From: Methylosinus sp. H3A
GTDB taxonomy: Bacteria; Pseudomonadota; Alphaproteobacteria; Rhizobiales; Beijerinckiaceae
Assembly (NCBI RefSeq): GCF_015709455.1
Contig: NZ_JADNQW010000005.1
Location: forward strand, 992,001-1,056,000
Length of the DNA stretch: 64,000 nucleotides
Direction of reading: 5' to 3'
Part shown: piece after piece, positions 9,412 to 18,085 of the stretch
How the letters are laid out: each line of letters opens with the position of its first letter
How positions within the stretch are numbered: position 1 is the first letter of the stretch
Notes under the pieces: model-generated
Seen by the model: only the letters and a program-made list of their open reading frames with translations
The model's database searches: none
What the model was told of the DNA's origin: nothing
Made by a program: the position numbers and the translations under genes

Positions 9412-10227
9412 CTATTTCAGGCGATCGGTGAAGAAGCGAACGACCTGGCCACGGGCCGCGTCCGCCTTCGGATTGCCGTCTTCGAGGAAAAAGCCGTGGC
9501 CTTGGCCCGGAAAGGTGATGAGTTCCGCCTCGCCGCCGAGCGAGCGTGCAAAGTCGCGCAGCCGGATTCCTGTGCTCTGCTGGAATACATGGTCTTCACC
9601 GCCCCAGATCAGCAGGAGCGGCGGCATGGAGCGGACGCGTGGCTGAAAATTGATGGGAAAGTCGCCGTCGACGATGACAGCGGCGTCGATCTCAGGATTA
9701 TTCGCACCGGCCGCCGTTGTCGGCATCGCGCCGAGCGACACGCCGAGCAATCCAATTTTCGTCCGATATTCGGCCCGCCGCCGCAAGGCGGCGACTGTCG
9801 CATGGATCGTCTCCGTCCAGGCGGCCATTCGATTCGAGTAATAGGCGATGCGATCCCGCGCCGATTTTGCACTCTCGAACGCCGCCGCGTCGCGGTCGGA
9901 AATATAATGGACGAAAAATACGTCGATCCCTTGCGCGTTGAGGTCGGCCGCTAGTCGAAGATAGGTGGGGGATCGGTACCCCTTGGAGCCGCTCGCCGCC
10001 AGTACCGCTGGACGTAGCGCGAAGCCCGCTGTCGTATGGCCGGTCACGGTGAACCGACCTTCGGAGGTTTCGAGCGTCAGTTCGGCTGCTCGTGGCGTCG
10101 ATGTCATGAAAAATATCATCGCTGCGAAAGCGACGAATAGGCTCCAGACGGGCAAGACGATAAAGCTCCGAAACGAAACGGGACTGGCTGCTTTTAAAAT
10201 ATGCCCCGAATTTACGCGGGGCCACAT
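9412..10227 (-). CDS. Secreted dienelactone-hydrolase-like alpha/beta hydrolase
   Basis: A 271-residue alpha/beta hydrolase. Residues about 15-45 form a hydrophobic signal segment (FIVLPVWSLFVAFAAMIFF) before a probable cleavage after PRAA, so it should act in the periplasm or outside. The catalytic triad is visible: nucleophile serine in GVSLG, aspartate in IWGGEDHVF, histidine in GQGHGF. The spacing suits the dienelactone hydrolase group. Substrate unknown. The start ATG at 10227 lies 50 bases downstream of the phasin stop. Base composition and codon choice in the first third are more AT-rich than in neighbours, a mild hint of later arrival. Confidence 0.75.
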   Translation of the reverse strand: MWPRVNSGHILKAASPVSFRSFIVLPVWSLFVAFAAMIFFMTSTPRAAELTLETSEGRFTVTGHTTAGFALRPAVLAASGSKGYRSPTYLRLAADLNAQGIDVFFVHYISDRDAAAFESAKSARDRIAYYSNRMAAWTETIHATVAALRRRAEYRTKIGLLGVSLGAMPTTAAGANNPEIDAAVIVDGDFPINFQPRVRSMPPLLLIWGGEDHVFQQSTGIRLRDFARSLGGEAELITFPGQGHGFFLEDGNPKADAARGQVVRFFTDRLK

Positions 10228-10277
10228 CCATTCTATCGCCGCCTGGCTCCGAGTCGATTCGACGGCTCTGCCGACGC

Positions 10278-10706
10278 TTACTCCTTTGTCGCGTTCTCCC
10301 GCGCCTTGGCGGCCAATTGCTGGGTCTGCTCGCCGATGTCGGCGACGATCTTGCTGGTCGCCTCCGTGGCCGCTTTGGTCGCCTGCTCGCTCGCCGTCTG
10401 GGCGGAGACGAAGGCCTCTTTGGCGAGATTGGAATAGAGCTCGCCGACGCGCGAGGCGCGGGCGAAGAAATCGCCATAGGCGTTGCGGTAGAATTCCGAC
10501 TGCAATTGCACGATGTCGTCGATCTTCTGCACGCGCAGCAGCTTCTCGAAATAGGCGCGGCCATTGTCGAGCGATTGCTTGGAATAATCGGTCGCCTCCG
10601 CCGCGATCGCGCGCAGGCTCTTGGCGGTCGAGCTGCTCGCCGTGTTGAAGGCGTCGAGCTGATATTTGCCGAGATCGCGAAACTCGTCGAAATTCAGATT
10701 GGCCAT
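10278..10706 (-). CDS. phaP: Phasin (polyhydroxyalkanoate granule-associated protein)
   Basis: A 142-residue all-helical protein that begins MANLNFDEFRDLGKYQLDAF. The long amphipathic helices with many alanines, and the block YSKQSLDNGRAYFEKLLRVQKIDDIVQLQSEF, are typical of alphaproteobacterial phasins of the PhaP/Phasin_2 type, which coat PHB storage granules. PHB is the standard reserve polymer of type II methanotrophs. The ATG at 10706 has a GGGAGGATG ribosome site; an upstream GTG would add a low-quality extension. No PHB synthesis gene is nearby. Confidence 0.85.
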   Translation of the reverse strand: MANLNFDEFRDLGKYQLDAFNTASSSTAKSLRAIAAEATDYSKQSLDNGRAYFEKLLRVQKIDDIVQLQSEFYRNAYGDFFARASRVGELYSNLAKEAFVSAQTASEQATKAATEATSKIVADIGEQTQQLAAKARENATKE

Positions 10707-10851
10707 CGGACATCCTCCCGCCGGTCGCCGCACGTGGAAGGCGACCCCCTCCGACGCTACGCGCGCGACTTCGCTCGCGAGCGAGATTTTCGGGAATGAG
10801 CGCCCGGAGGGAAATAAGGGAAATCACTTAGTCGCACGCTCGCGCCCGCGC

Positions 10852-12798
10852 TCAGATCGTGAGCTGAGCGCCGAGCTCGACGACGCGATCGGTCGGGATG
10901 GAGAAGAAGTCGGTGGCGTTGGCCGATTGCTTGGTCAGGGCGACATAGAGCCTGTCCTGCCATGCCGGCATTTCCGAGGCCGGGCTCTCCTTGATCGAGC
11001 GCCGGCCGAGGAAGAAGGAGGTGGTCATAATGTCGTATTTGACGCCCGCCTTGCGCATGGCCGCGAGCGCCGCCGGCACGCGCGGACTTTCCATATAGCC
11101 GTAATGCAGCGTCGCGCGGGTGAAGTCGTGCGACAATTTCTCGATCTCGAAGCGCTTTTCCGGCGGCACGCGCGGCGTGTCCTCCGTGTTCACGCAAATG
11201 ACCAGCACGCGCTCGTGCAGCACTTTATTGTGCTTGAGATTATGCAGCAGCGCAGTGGGCGCGACATTGGGGTCGCTGGTCAAAAAGATCGCCGTGCCGG
11301 GCACGCGCGTCGGCTTGGATTTCTCCAGCATGGCGATGAGATCGCAGATGGGGATCGAATCGCGATGCGTCTTCTCGGCGAGCAGCGCCGTGCCGCGCAC
11401 CCAGGTCCACATCACCACCATGGAGCAGCCGCCGAGCAGCAGCGGAACCCAGCCGCCCTCGACCACTTTCATGAGATTGGCGGCGAGGAAGGCGAGATCG
11501 ACGGTGAGAAAGGCGAGGATGAACAGCGCCGCCGCCCACAGCGGCCAGCGCCATTTGCGCCACACCACGATGAAGGCGAGCGCCGTCGTCGTCACCATCG
11601 TGCCGGTGACGGCGATGCCATAGGCGGAGGCGAGCGCGCTCGAGCTCTTGAACGCAGTGACCAGCACCAGCACGCCGATGAGCAGCAGCCGATTGACGCG
11701 GCCGATATAGATCTGCCCCTCCTGCGTCGCGGAGGTGTGGGTGATCTCGAGACGGGGCAGCAGGCCGAGCTGAATCGCCTGACGCACGATCGAGAAGGCG
11801 CCGGTGATGACCGCCTGGCTGGCGATGACGGTCGCCACCGTCGAGAGAATGACGAGCGGCAGCAGCGCCCATTCGGGGGCGAGCAGGAAGAAGGGATTCT
11901 CGATCGCCTTCGGATCGGCGAGGATCAGCGCGCCCTGGCCGAGATAATTGAGGAACAGCGACGGCAGCACGAAGAAAATCCAGGCGATCTGGATCGGCGC
12001 GCGGCCGAAATGGCCCATATCGGCGTAGAGCGCCTCGGCGCCGGTGACGACGAGGAAGACCGAGCCGAGCACGGCGAAGCCGATCCAGCCGTGATTCAGC
12101 AGGAAAACGAAGCCGCGGCGCGGATCGAAAGCGTGCAATACCTGCGGCGCGTCGCCGATATGTAAGGCGCCGAGCACGGCTATCACGACGAAGAAGACCG
12201 CCATCACCGGGCCGAACAGCGCCGCGACGCGGGCCGTGCCATGGCTCTGCCCCCAGAACAGCGAGACGAGAATCGCCACTGTGATGGGAAAGACGAATTC
12301 GCCGAATCGCGGATCGACGATCGCGAGGCCCTCGACCGCCGAGAGCACGGAGATCGCCGGGGTGATGATCGCGTCGCCCGAGAACAGCGCCGCGCCGGCG
12401 ACGCCGAACAGGAAGACCGGCGTCGCACGCCGCCCCAGCGCATTTTGCGCCAGCGCCATCAGCGAGAGAATGCCGCCCTCGCCGCGATTGTCCGCGCGCA
12501 TCAGGAAGAACACATATTTCGCCGTGACCGTGAAGATCAGCGCGAAAATGAGCAGCGAGATCGTCCCGATGACGACGTCCTCGCCGAGGCCGCCGGATTT
12601 GGCGTGGGCGAGCGACTCGCGCAGCGCGTAGAGCGGGCTGGTGCCGATATCGCCATAGACGACGCCGATGGAGCCGACGATGAGCGCCGCCATATTCGCC
12701 GGGCGCTCCGCATGGAGCGTCGGCTGCGTCGCCGCGGGCCCCTCCGTGTCGCTTCGAGTGGAAGAGCCCGCCGCGTCACGCGCCACATTGGGATCCAT
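10852..12798 (-). CDS. kup: Kup/Trk-type low-affinity potassium uptake protein
   Basis: A 648-residue potassium/proton symporter of the inner membrane. About 12 hydrophobic segments fill the first 460 residues, opening with the family signature GVVYGDIGTSPLYALRE, followed by the GEGGILSLMALAQNAL and SVLSAVEGL motifs. A cytoplasmic C-terminal domain of about 180 residues follows. I take the ATG at 12798, which has GAGGA at an ideal distance; a GTG at 12819 would add 7 residues. It is divergent from hpnB, with 293 bases between that include a short tandem repeat. Confidence 0.93.
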   Translation of the reverse strand: MDPNVARDAAGSSTRSDTEGPAATQPTLHAERPANMAALIVGSIGVVYGDIGTSPLYALRESLAHAKSGGLGEDVVIGTISLLIFALIFTVTAKYVFFLMRADNRGEGGILSLMALAQNALGRRATPVFLFGVAGAALFSGDAIITPAISVLSAVEGLAIVDPRFGEFVFPITVAILVSLFWGQSHGTARVAALFGPVMAVFFVVIAVLGALHIGDAPQVLHAFDPRRGFVFLLNHGWIGFAVLGSVFLVVTGAEALYADMGHFGRAPIQIAWIFFVLPSLFLNYLGQGALILADPKAIENPFFLLAPEWALLPLVILSTVATVIASQAVITGAFSIVRQAIQLGLLPRLEITHTSATQEGQIYIGRVNRLLLIGVLVLVTAFKSSSALASAYGIAVTGTMVTTTALAFIVVWRKWRWPLWAAALFILAFLTVDLAFLAANLMKVVEGGWVPLLLGGCSMVVMWTWVRGTALLAEKTHRDSIPICDLIAMLEKSKPTRVPGTAIFLTSDPNVAPTALLHNLKHNKVLHERVLVICVNTEDTPRVPPEKRFEIEKLSHDFTRATLHYGYMESPRVPAALAAMRKAGVKYDIMTTSFFLGRRSIKESPASEMPAWQDRLYVALTKQSANATDFFSIPTDRVVELGAQLTI

Positions 12799-12943
12799 GG
12801 AAATTTCCTCGAAAGACACCGGATGCGCGGCGCGCCGATCGGTCCTCGCTACGCTCGGGCCCGACCGCGCCGGCGCGGCGATATACGCCTGTTCCAGATA
12901 GAAGAGAAGCCGTCGCCGGCCATTTCCGGGGAAATCGCGTCGC

Positions 12944-12979
12944 CATCGGGACTTGGAGCCGCATCGGGACTTGGAGCCG
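12944..12979. repeat. Tandem repeat, 18-base unit, two perfect copies
   Basis: The unit catcgggacttggagccg occurs twice head to tail in the kup-hpnB divergent intergenic region. One more partial match to gagccgc follows. It may be a simple slippage product or a doubled binding site; nothing else marks it. Confidence 0.85.
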
Positions 12980-13091
12980 CGTCTCGTTCACCCGATCACT
13001 CTGCGCCCGCTGGCCACGCGGCCGCGGCGATGCTATGGCCGAGCCTCCGTCACATTGTCCCGGGCTCTCCCCGCGACGCGAGCGCGAGGCG

Positions 13092-14243
13092 ATGATCGCG
13101 ATTGTCCTCGGAGGCGCCGGCCTCCTCATCTGGCTCTACCTCCTCCTCGGCCATGGCGGCTTCTGGCGCCTCGCCGAGCATGACCGCCGTTTCGCCCCCG
13201 CGGGCGCCGCCGTTTCGCCGGGGACGCGCGTCGTCGCCGTCATTCCGGCGCGCGACGAGGCCGATGTCGCCGCGACAGGCCTGCGCTCGCTGTTTCGGCA
13301 GCAATTCTCCGGGCGGCTCGAGATCGTGCTCGTCGACGACGAGAGCTCCGACGGCACGGCGGAGGTCGCGCGCGCCTGCGCCAGCGAGGAAGGAGCGCAG
13401 GATCGGTTGACCGTGCTCCAGGGGCGACCGGAGCAGGGCTGGACCGGCAAGCTCGCGGCCATGGACCGCGGCTTTGCTCATGTGCTCTCCTGCGGGGTCT
13501 CGCCCGATTTCGTGCTGTTCTGCGACGCCGACATCGCCTTCGCCCCCGGCCTCGTCGAGCGGCTGGTCGCCGGCGCGGCGGCGCGGGGAACCGTGCTCTC
13601 CTCGCTGATGGTCGAGCTGCGCTGCGAGAGCCTCGCCGAGCGCTGGTTCGTTCCGGCCTTCGTCTTTTTCTTCCAGATGCTCTATCCCTTCTCGCGTGTG
13701 AATGATCCCAAAAGCCCGGTCGCGGCGGCGGCGGGCGGGGTGATGCTGGTCCGTCCCGCGGCGCTCGAGGAGGCCGGCGGCCTGCAGCAGATCCGCGGCG
13801 CGCTCATCGACGATTGCGCGCTCGGCAAGCTCATGAAGAAGCAGGGGCCGATCTGGCTCGGCCTCACCGACGACGCCTGGAGCTTGCGGCCCTATCCGCA
13901 TTTGCGCGATATCGAGCAGATGGTGACCCGCTCCGCCTATGCGCAATTGGGCTATTCCCCCTGGCGGCTGGCGGGCGCGGTGGCCGGAATGGTCGTCGTC
14001 TATCTGGCGCCGCCGATCCTCGCCTTCACGGCGCCGGAGCCGGCCGCCTATCTCGCCCTCGTCGCCTATTTCCTGATGGCGCAGTCCTATATGCCGTCTC
14101 TGCGATTTTACGGACGCAATCGGCTCGGCGCCTTCGCCTTGCCCGCGGTCGCCGCCTGCTATACGTGGTTCACCATACTGTCCGCTTGGCGGCATGGACG
14201 CGGGCGCGGCGGCGCCTGGAAGGGTCGCTATCAGGCCCCCTGA
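13092..14243 (+). CDS. hpnB: Hopanoid-biosynthesis glycosyltransferase HpnB
   Basis: A 383-residue family 2 glycosyltransferase anchored by one N-terminal helix (about 1-20) and three C-terminal helices. GT-A motifs are VIPARDEAD near residue 55, the nucleotide-binding LVDDESSDGTAEVA, and the metal-binding FCDADIAF. QQIRGALIDDCALGKLMKK contains the catalytic acid region. It is the first gene of hpnB-C-D-E, and this context fixes the name: HpnB is the hopene-associated glycosyltransferase of hopanoid clusters, although its acceptor is not firmly settled. I take the ATG at 13092, just before the membrane helix. Confidence 0.87.
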   Translation: MIAIVLGGAGLLIWLYLLLGHGGFWRLAEHDRRFAPAGAAVSPGTRVVAVIPARDEADVAATGLRSLFRQQFSGRLEIVLVDDESSDGTAEVARACASEEGAQDRLTVLQGRPEQGWTGKLAAMDRGFAHVLSCGVSPDFVLFCDADIAFAPGLVERLVAGAAARGTVLSSLMVELRCESLAERWFVPAFVFFFQMLYPFSRVNDPKSPVAAAAGGVMLVRPAALEEAGGLQQIRGALIDDCALGKLMKKQGPIWLGLTDDAWSLRPYPHLRDIEQMVTRSAYAQLGYSPWRLAGAVAGMVVVYLAPPILAFTAPEPAAYLALVAYFLMAQSYMPSLRFYGRNRLGAFALPAVAACYTWFTILSAWRHGRGRGGAWKGRYQAP

Positions 14244-14282
14244 CACGAGCAGGCCCGTAGACATGAGGATGAGCGAGTTCAC

Positions 14283-15161
14283 ATGAGCGACATCGCCGCC
14301 GCCGGATCGGGGAAGGGGCATAAGGACGAGAATTTCCCCGTCGCCTCTCTCTTCGCGCCGCGACACCGCGCGGCCGTCCTGGCGTTTTACGATTTCGTGC
14401 GCGCGGCGGACGATATCTCCGACCACGTGACGCTCCCGGGCGAGCAGAAGATCGCCATGCTGGACCGCATGGAGGCGGCGCTGCTGGGCTCGGGCGAGGA
14501 TATTCCCGTCGCGGCAAAGCTCCGCGCGGAACTCGCCGAGCGCGGCCTCGAGCCCCGCCATGCGCAGGATCTGCTCATCGCCTTCCGTCGCGACGTGACG
14601 CAATTGCGCTATCGCGATTGGGACGATCTCATCGATTACTGCCGCTATTCCGCCATGCCGGTCGGCCGCTTCGTGCTGGACGTTCATGGCGAGGATCGCG
14701 CGACGACCTGGGGGCCGAATGACGCGCTCTGCGCGGCGTTGCAGATCATCAATCACCTTCAGGACTGCGCGAAGGATTATCGCGGCCTCGACCGCGTCTA
14801 TCTGCCGCAGGACGCGCTCGCCGCCAATGGCGCGAGCGTCGAGATGCTTTCCGCCGAGCGCGCCTCGCCGCAGCTCGCTGCGACTTTGCGCGTGCTGGCG
14901 GAGCGCACGCAGGAACTGCTGAGAGAGAGCGCGCCTTTCGCCGATCGCATCGCCGATACGCGGCTCGCCATGGAAGTGGGCGCGATCCAGCGCCTCGCCG
15001 AGACGCTGACGGCGCGCCTTCTCGTCGCCGATCCGTTGAGCGAGAAAGTTCACGCCGCCAAGGGCGTGTTCCTGCTCACCGCGCTCGCCGGGGCCGGAAC
15101 GGTGCTGCTGCGCCGGCTGCTGTGGCCGCGCGCCGCCTCCGCCGCGAGCGCCGCGCGATGA
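14283..15161 (+). CDS. hpnC: Squalene biosynthesis synthase HpnC
   Basis: A 292-residue trans-isoprenyl diphosphate synthase-like enzyme. In the three-enzyme HpnCDE route to squalene, HpnC converts presqualene diphosphate to hydroxysqualene. The first aspartate-rich motif is ADDISDH and the second is DCAKDYRGLDRVYLP, as in phytoene/squalene synthases. The C terminus ends in a hydrophobic stretch that could attach it to the membrane. The stop overlaps the hpnD start as ATGA (15158-15161), so the two should be translationally coupled. Confidence 0.92.
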   Translation: MSDIAAAGSGKGHKDENFPVASLFAPRHRAAVLAFYDFVRAADDISDHVTLPGEQKIAMLDRMEAALLGSGEDIPVAAKLRAELAERGLEPRHAQDLLIAFRRDVTQLRYRDWDDLIDYCRYSAMPVGRFVLDVHGEDRATTWGPNDALCAALQIINHLQDCAKDYRGLDRVYLPQDALAANGASVEMLSAERASPQLAATLRVLAERTQELLRESAPFADRIADTRLAMEVGAIQRLAETLTARLLVADPLSEKVHAAKGVFLLTALAGAGTVLLRRLLWPRAASAASAAR

Positions 15162-16021
15162 GCATGGAGACAATCGCTCCCGAGGCGCCGCGGGTCGCCG
15201 CGAAAAGCTCCTTCTATCTCGCCATGCGCATTCTCGAGCCCGAGCGGCGCGACGCAATGTATGCGATCTATGGCTTCTGCCGCGCCGTCGACGATATCGC
15301 CGACGAGGAGGGCGACCGCGCCCTGCGCCTCTCGCAGCTCGATGATTGGCGGCGCGATCTCGACGCGCTCTACGCCGGCCGCACGCATCAGCGCTGCGCC
15401 GATCTGGCGCGGCCTGTGCGCCGCTTCGGCCTCGAGCGCGCCGATTTCGAGGCCGTCATCGACGGCATGGCGATGGATGTCGTCGAGGATATTCGCGCGC
15501 CGGAATGGGATCGGCTCGATCTCTATTGCGACCATGTCGCGAGCGCCGTGGGGCGGCTGTCGGTGCGCGTCTTCGGCCTCGCCGACGAGGCGGATTGCGC
15601 GGGCGGCGCGCTGCCGACCAAAGCGCGCATGCTCGCCTATCACATGGGCCGCGCCTTGCAGCTCACCAATATTCTGCGCGATCTCGACGAGGACGAGGCG
15701 CGCGGGCGCCTCTATCTGCCCCGCGAGGCGCTGGCGGCTGCCGGCGTCACGAATTTCGCGCGCGGCGCGGTGTTGGCGCATCCGGGCCTGCCGGATGTCT
15801 GCACGGCGGTGGCCGAGCGCGCGCGCAAGCATTATGCGGAATCGGAGCTTCTCATGCGCGTCTCGCCGCAGCGCGCGGTGAAGGCGCCTTATCTGATGGC
15901 GACGGCCTATCGCTCCGTTCTCGATCGTCTGGTGGCGCGCGGCTTTGCGCCGCCGCGCGAGCCGGTCTCCGCCTCGCGGACGAAAGTCCTGCTGGCCCTG
16001 CTCAGATTCGCGCTGACGTGA
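15158..16021 (+). CDS. hpnD: Presqualene diphosphate synthase HpnD
   Basis: A 287-residue enzyme that condenses two farnesyl diphosphates to presqualene diphosphate, the first step of the HpnCDE path. The motif YGFCRAVDDIADE holds the first aspartate cluster and LTNILRDLDEDEARGRLYLP the second; both are the standard squalene/phytoene synthase metal-binding motifs. The ATG at 15158 overlaps the hpnC stop, and its own stop overlaps the GTG of hpnE in the same 4-base style (GTGA, 16018-16021). Normal length. Confidence 0.93.
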   Translation: MSMETIAPEAPRVAAKSSFYLAMRILEPERRDAMYAIYGFCRAVDDIADEEGDRALRLSQLDDWRRDLDALYAGRTHQRCADLARPVRRFGLERADFEAVIDGMAMDVVEDIRAPEWDRLDLYCDHVASAVGRLSVRVFGLADEADCAGGALPTKARMLAYHMGRALQLTNILRDLDEDEARGRLYLPREALAAAGVTNFARGAVLAHPGLPDVCTAVAERARKHYAESELLMRVSPQRAVKAPYLMATAYRSVLDRLVARGFAPPREPVSASRTKVLLALLRFALT

Positions 16022-17262
16022 CCGGAACCACGCATATTGTCGGCGCGGGTCTCGCCGGCCTCTCCTGCGCCATTCGCCTGACCGACGAGGGCCGCGGCGT
16101 CGCGCTCTATGAAGCCGCGCGCATGGCGGGCGGGCGGTGCCGCTCCTATTATGATTCCAGCCTCGATCTCACCATCGACAATGGCAATCATCTGCTGCTC
16201 TCCGGCAATTCCACGGCGCTGGATTACGCCCGTCGCATCGGCTCGGTCGGCGAGCTCGTCGGGCCGAAGGAGTGCGCCTTCGATTTTCTCGACACGCGCG
16301 ACGGAACGCGCTGGCGCATGAGGCCCAATTCCTCGCGCCTGCCCTGGTGGATTTTCGTGCGCGATCGCCGCGTTCCCGGAACATCGCCCGGCGATTACCT
16401 CGGAGCGATCGGCATTCTCCTCGCCAAAAAAGGCGCGACGATCGGCGAGGCGATGAATTGCTCCGGCACGCTCTATGAGCGGCTGTGGGGCCCGGTGCTG
16501 CTCTCCGCGCTCAACACAGAGCCGCGCGACTCCTCCGCCGCGCTCGCCGCCGCCGTGCTGCGGGAGACGCTTGCCGCCGGCGGCGCCGCCTGCCGTCCGC
16601 TGGTCGCGCGGCGCGGGCTCGGGACCGCCTTCATCGAGCCGGCGCTGACGACGCTCGCCGCGCGCGGCGCCGCGCCACGCTTCGCCGCGCGGCTGAAGGG
16701 AATCGAGTTTGCGGGCGAGCGCGCCGTGGCGCTCGATTTCGGCGACGAGAAAATCGCGCTCGGCGAGAATGATCGGGTCGTGCTCGCCGTCCCGCCTTGG
16801 GCGGCGCAGGAGCTGCTTCCCGGTCTCGTGGCGCCGGATGATTTCCGCGGCATCATCAACGCGCATTTCAAGATCGCGCCGCCGCCCAGCCAGCCGGCGC
16901 TGCTCGGCATGATCGGCTCGCTCACCGAATGGCTGTTCGCTTTCGAGGACCGTCTCTCGGTGACGATCAGCGGCGCCGATCGGCTGATGGACGAGTCCCG
17001 CGAGAGCCTCGCCGAGCGCATCTGGGCCGAGGTCGCCGCCGCCACGGGCCTGCCCGCGGCGCTGCCGCAATGGCAGATCGTGAAGGAGAAACGCGCGACC
17101 TTCGCCGCGACGCCGGCGCAGCAAGAACGCCGACCCGGCGCGCAGACGAGCTGGCGCAATCTCCTGCTCGCCGGCGATTGGACGGCGACCGGCCTGCCGG
17201 CGACGATCGAAGGGGCGATAAGGTCGGGCTATCGCGCGGCGGAACTCGCGGGGCGCTCGTAA
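16018..17262 (+). CDS. hpnE: Hydroxysqualene dehydroxylase HpnE
   Basis: A 414-residue FAD-dependent amine-oxidase-like enzyme that reduces hydroxysqualene to squalene, the last step of the HpnCDE route. The FAD motif HIVGAGLAGLSCAIRL is at the very N terminus and the second dinucleotide block ARMAGGRCRSYYD follows. The C-terminal LAGDWTATGLPATIEGAIRSGYRAAE is the typical FAD-domain closing motif. The start is a GTG overlapping the hpnD stop. No squalene-hopene cyclase (shc/hpnF) follows; the strand switches to phoB, so the cyclisation step is encoded elsewhere. Confidence 0.92.
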   Translation: MTGTTHIVGAGLAGLSCAIRLTDEGRGVALYEAARMAGGRCRSYYDSSLDLTIDNGNHLLLSGNSTALDYARRIGSVGELVGPKECAFDFLDTRDGTRWRMRPNSSRLPWWIFVRDRRVPGTSPGDYLGAIGILLAKKGATIGEAMNCSGTLYERLWGPVLLSALNTEPRDSSAALAAAVLRETLAAGGAACRPLVARRGLGTAFIEPALTTLAARGAAPRFAARLKGIEFAGERAVALDFGDEKIALGENDRVVLAVPPWAAQELLPGLVAPDDFRGIINAHFKIAPPPSQPALLGMIGSLTEWLFAFEDRLSVTISGADRLMDESRESLAERIWAEVAAATGLPAALPQWQIVKEKRATFAATPAQQERRPGAQTSWRNLLLAGDWTATGLPATIEGAIRSGYRAAELAGRS

Positions 17263-17286
17263 CGCTCGGGCCGCCCCCTTCCCCAG

Positions 17287-17312
17287 CCCTCCCCCGCTTC
17301 GCGGGAGAGGGG
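17287..17312. terminator. Palindrome between convergent hpnE and phoB
   Basis: The sequence ccctcccccgc, ttc, gcgggagaggg forms an 11-base-pair hairpin with one mismatch. There is no T-run on either strand. The form is also that of a common dispersed palindrome in GC-rich alphaproteobacteria, so it may be a repeat unit used as a transcript end. Confidence 0.5.
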
Positions 17313-17341
17313 GCGTTGCGCGCAATGAGGAAAATGGAGCC

Positions 17342-18085
17342 TCAATTCCTTCCAAAGGTCTCGTCGAAGGAATAGCCGGTGCCGCGCACGGTGCGAATCG
17401 GGTCTTTCTCGCGGCCGCGGATGATCGCCTTGCGCAGACGTCCGACATGCACGTCGACGGTGCGCTCGTCGATCTCCGCCGAGAGCCCCCACACGCTGTC
17501 CAGCAATTGCGCGCGCGAGAAGACGCGGCCGGGCTTCTCCATCAGATATTCGAGCAGGCGAAACTCCGTCGGCCCGAGATGAATCTCGCGCCCGCCGCGC
17601 TTCACGCGCCGCGTCTCGCGGTCGAGGTCTATGTCGCCGGCGACGAGGCGCGTCGCCACGCGCTCCGGCCGCGCACGGCGCAGCAGCGCATGCACGCGCG
17701 CCATCAGTTCCGGCGTCGAGAAGGGTTTCACCACATAATCGTCGGCGCCGACGGAGAGTCCGCGCACCCGCTCATTCTCGTCGCCGCGCGCGGTCAGCAT
17801 TATGATCGGCATGGTGCGCGTGTCGTCGCGGGCGCGCAGCCGCCGGCAGATTTCCAGCCCCGAGACGCCGGGCAGCATCCAGTCGAGAATAACGAGGTCG
17901 GGAACCGATTCGGCGAGGCGGATCTCCGCCTCGTCGCCGCGCTCCACATGCTCGACCTGGAAGCCTTCGGATTCGAGATTATAAGCGAGAAGCAACGCGA
18001 GCGCCGCCTCGTCCTCGACAACGAGAATGCGCGGCGCGCGGTCGTGCGGCGTGTCGCGCGGCGTTGCGACGCGTATTTCGTTCAT
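17342..18085 (-). CDS. phoB: Phosphate regulon response regulator PhoB
   Basis: A 247-residue OmpR-family response regulator. The receiver domain (about 18-135) has the acidic pocket in VVEDE, the phosphoacceptor Asp68 in VILDWMLPG, and the conserved lysine in VVKPFST. A winged-helix DNA-binding domain covers about 150-240 (RTVDVHVGRLRKAI, IRTVRGTGYSF). Phosphorylated by PhoR, it should bind the Pho box found upstream of pstS. Its ATG overlaps the phoU stop by 4 bases, making it the last gene of the pst-phoU-phoB operon. Confidence 0.95.
   Translation of the reverse strand: MNEIRVATPRDTPHDRAPRILVVEDEAALALLLAYNLESEGFQVEHVERGDEAEIRLAESVPDLVILDWMLPGVSGLEICRRLRARDDTRTMPIIMLTARGDENERVRGLSVGADDYVVKPFSTPELMARVHALLRRARPERVATRLVAGDIDLDRETRRVKRGGREIHLGPTEFRLLEYLMEKPGRVFSRAQLLDSVWGLSAEIDERTVDVHVGRLRKAIIRGREKDPIRTVRGTGYSFDETFGRN

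Noticed and set aside
13050..15257. A 735-codon open frame on the minus strand opposite hpnB and hpnC
   Set aside because: It is antisense to two clearly recognisable genes, rich in R, E and A as expected from GC-rich shadow frames, and has no domain.
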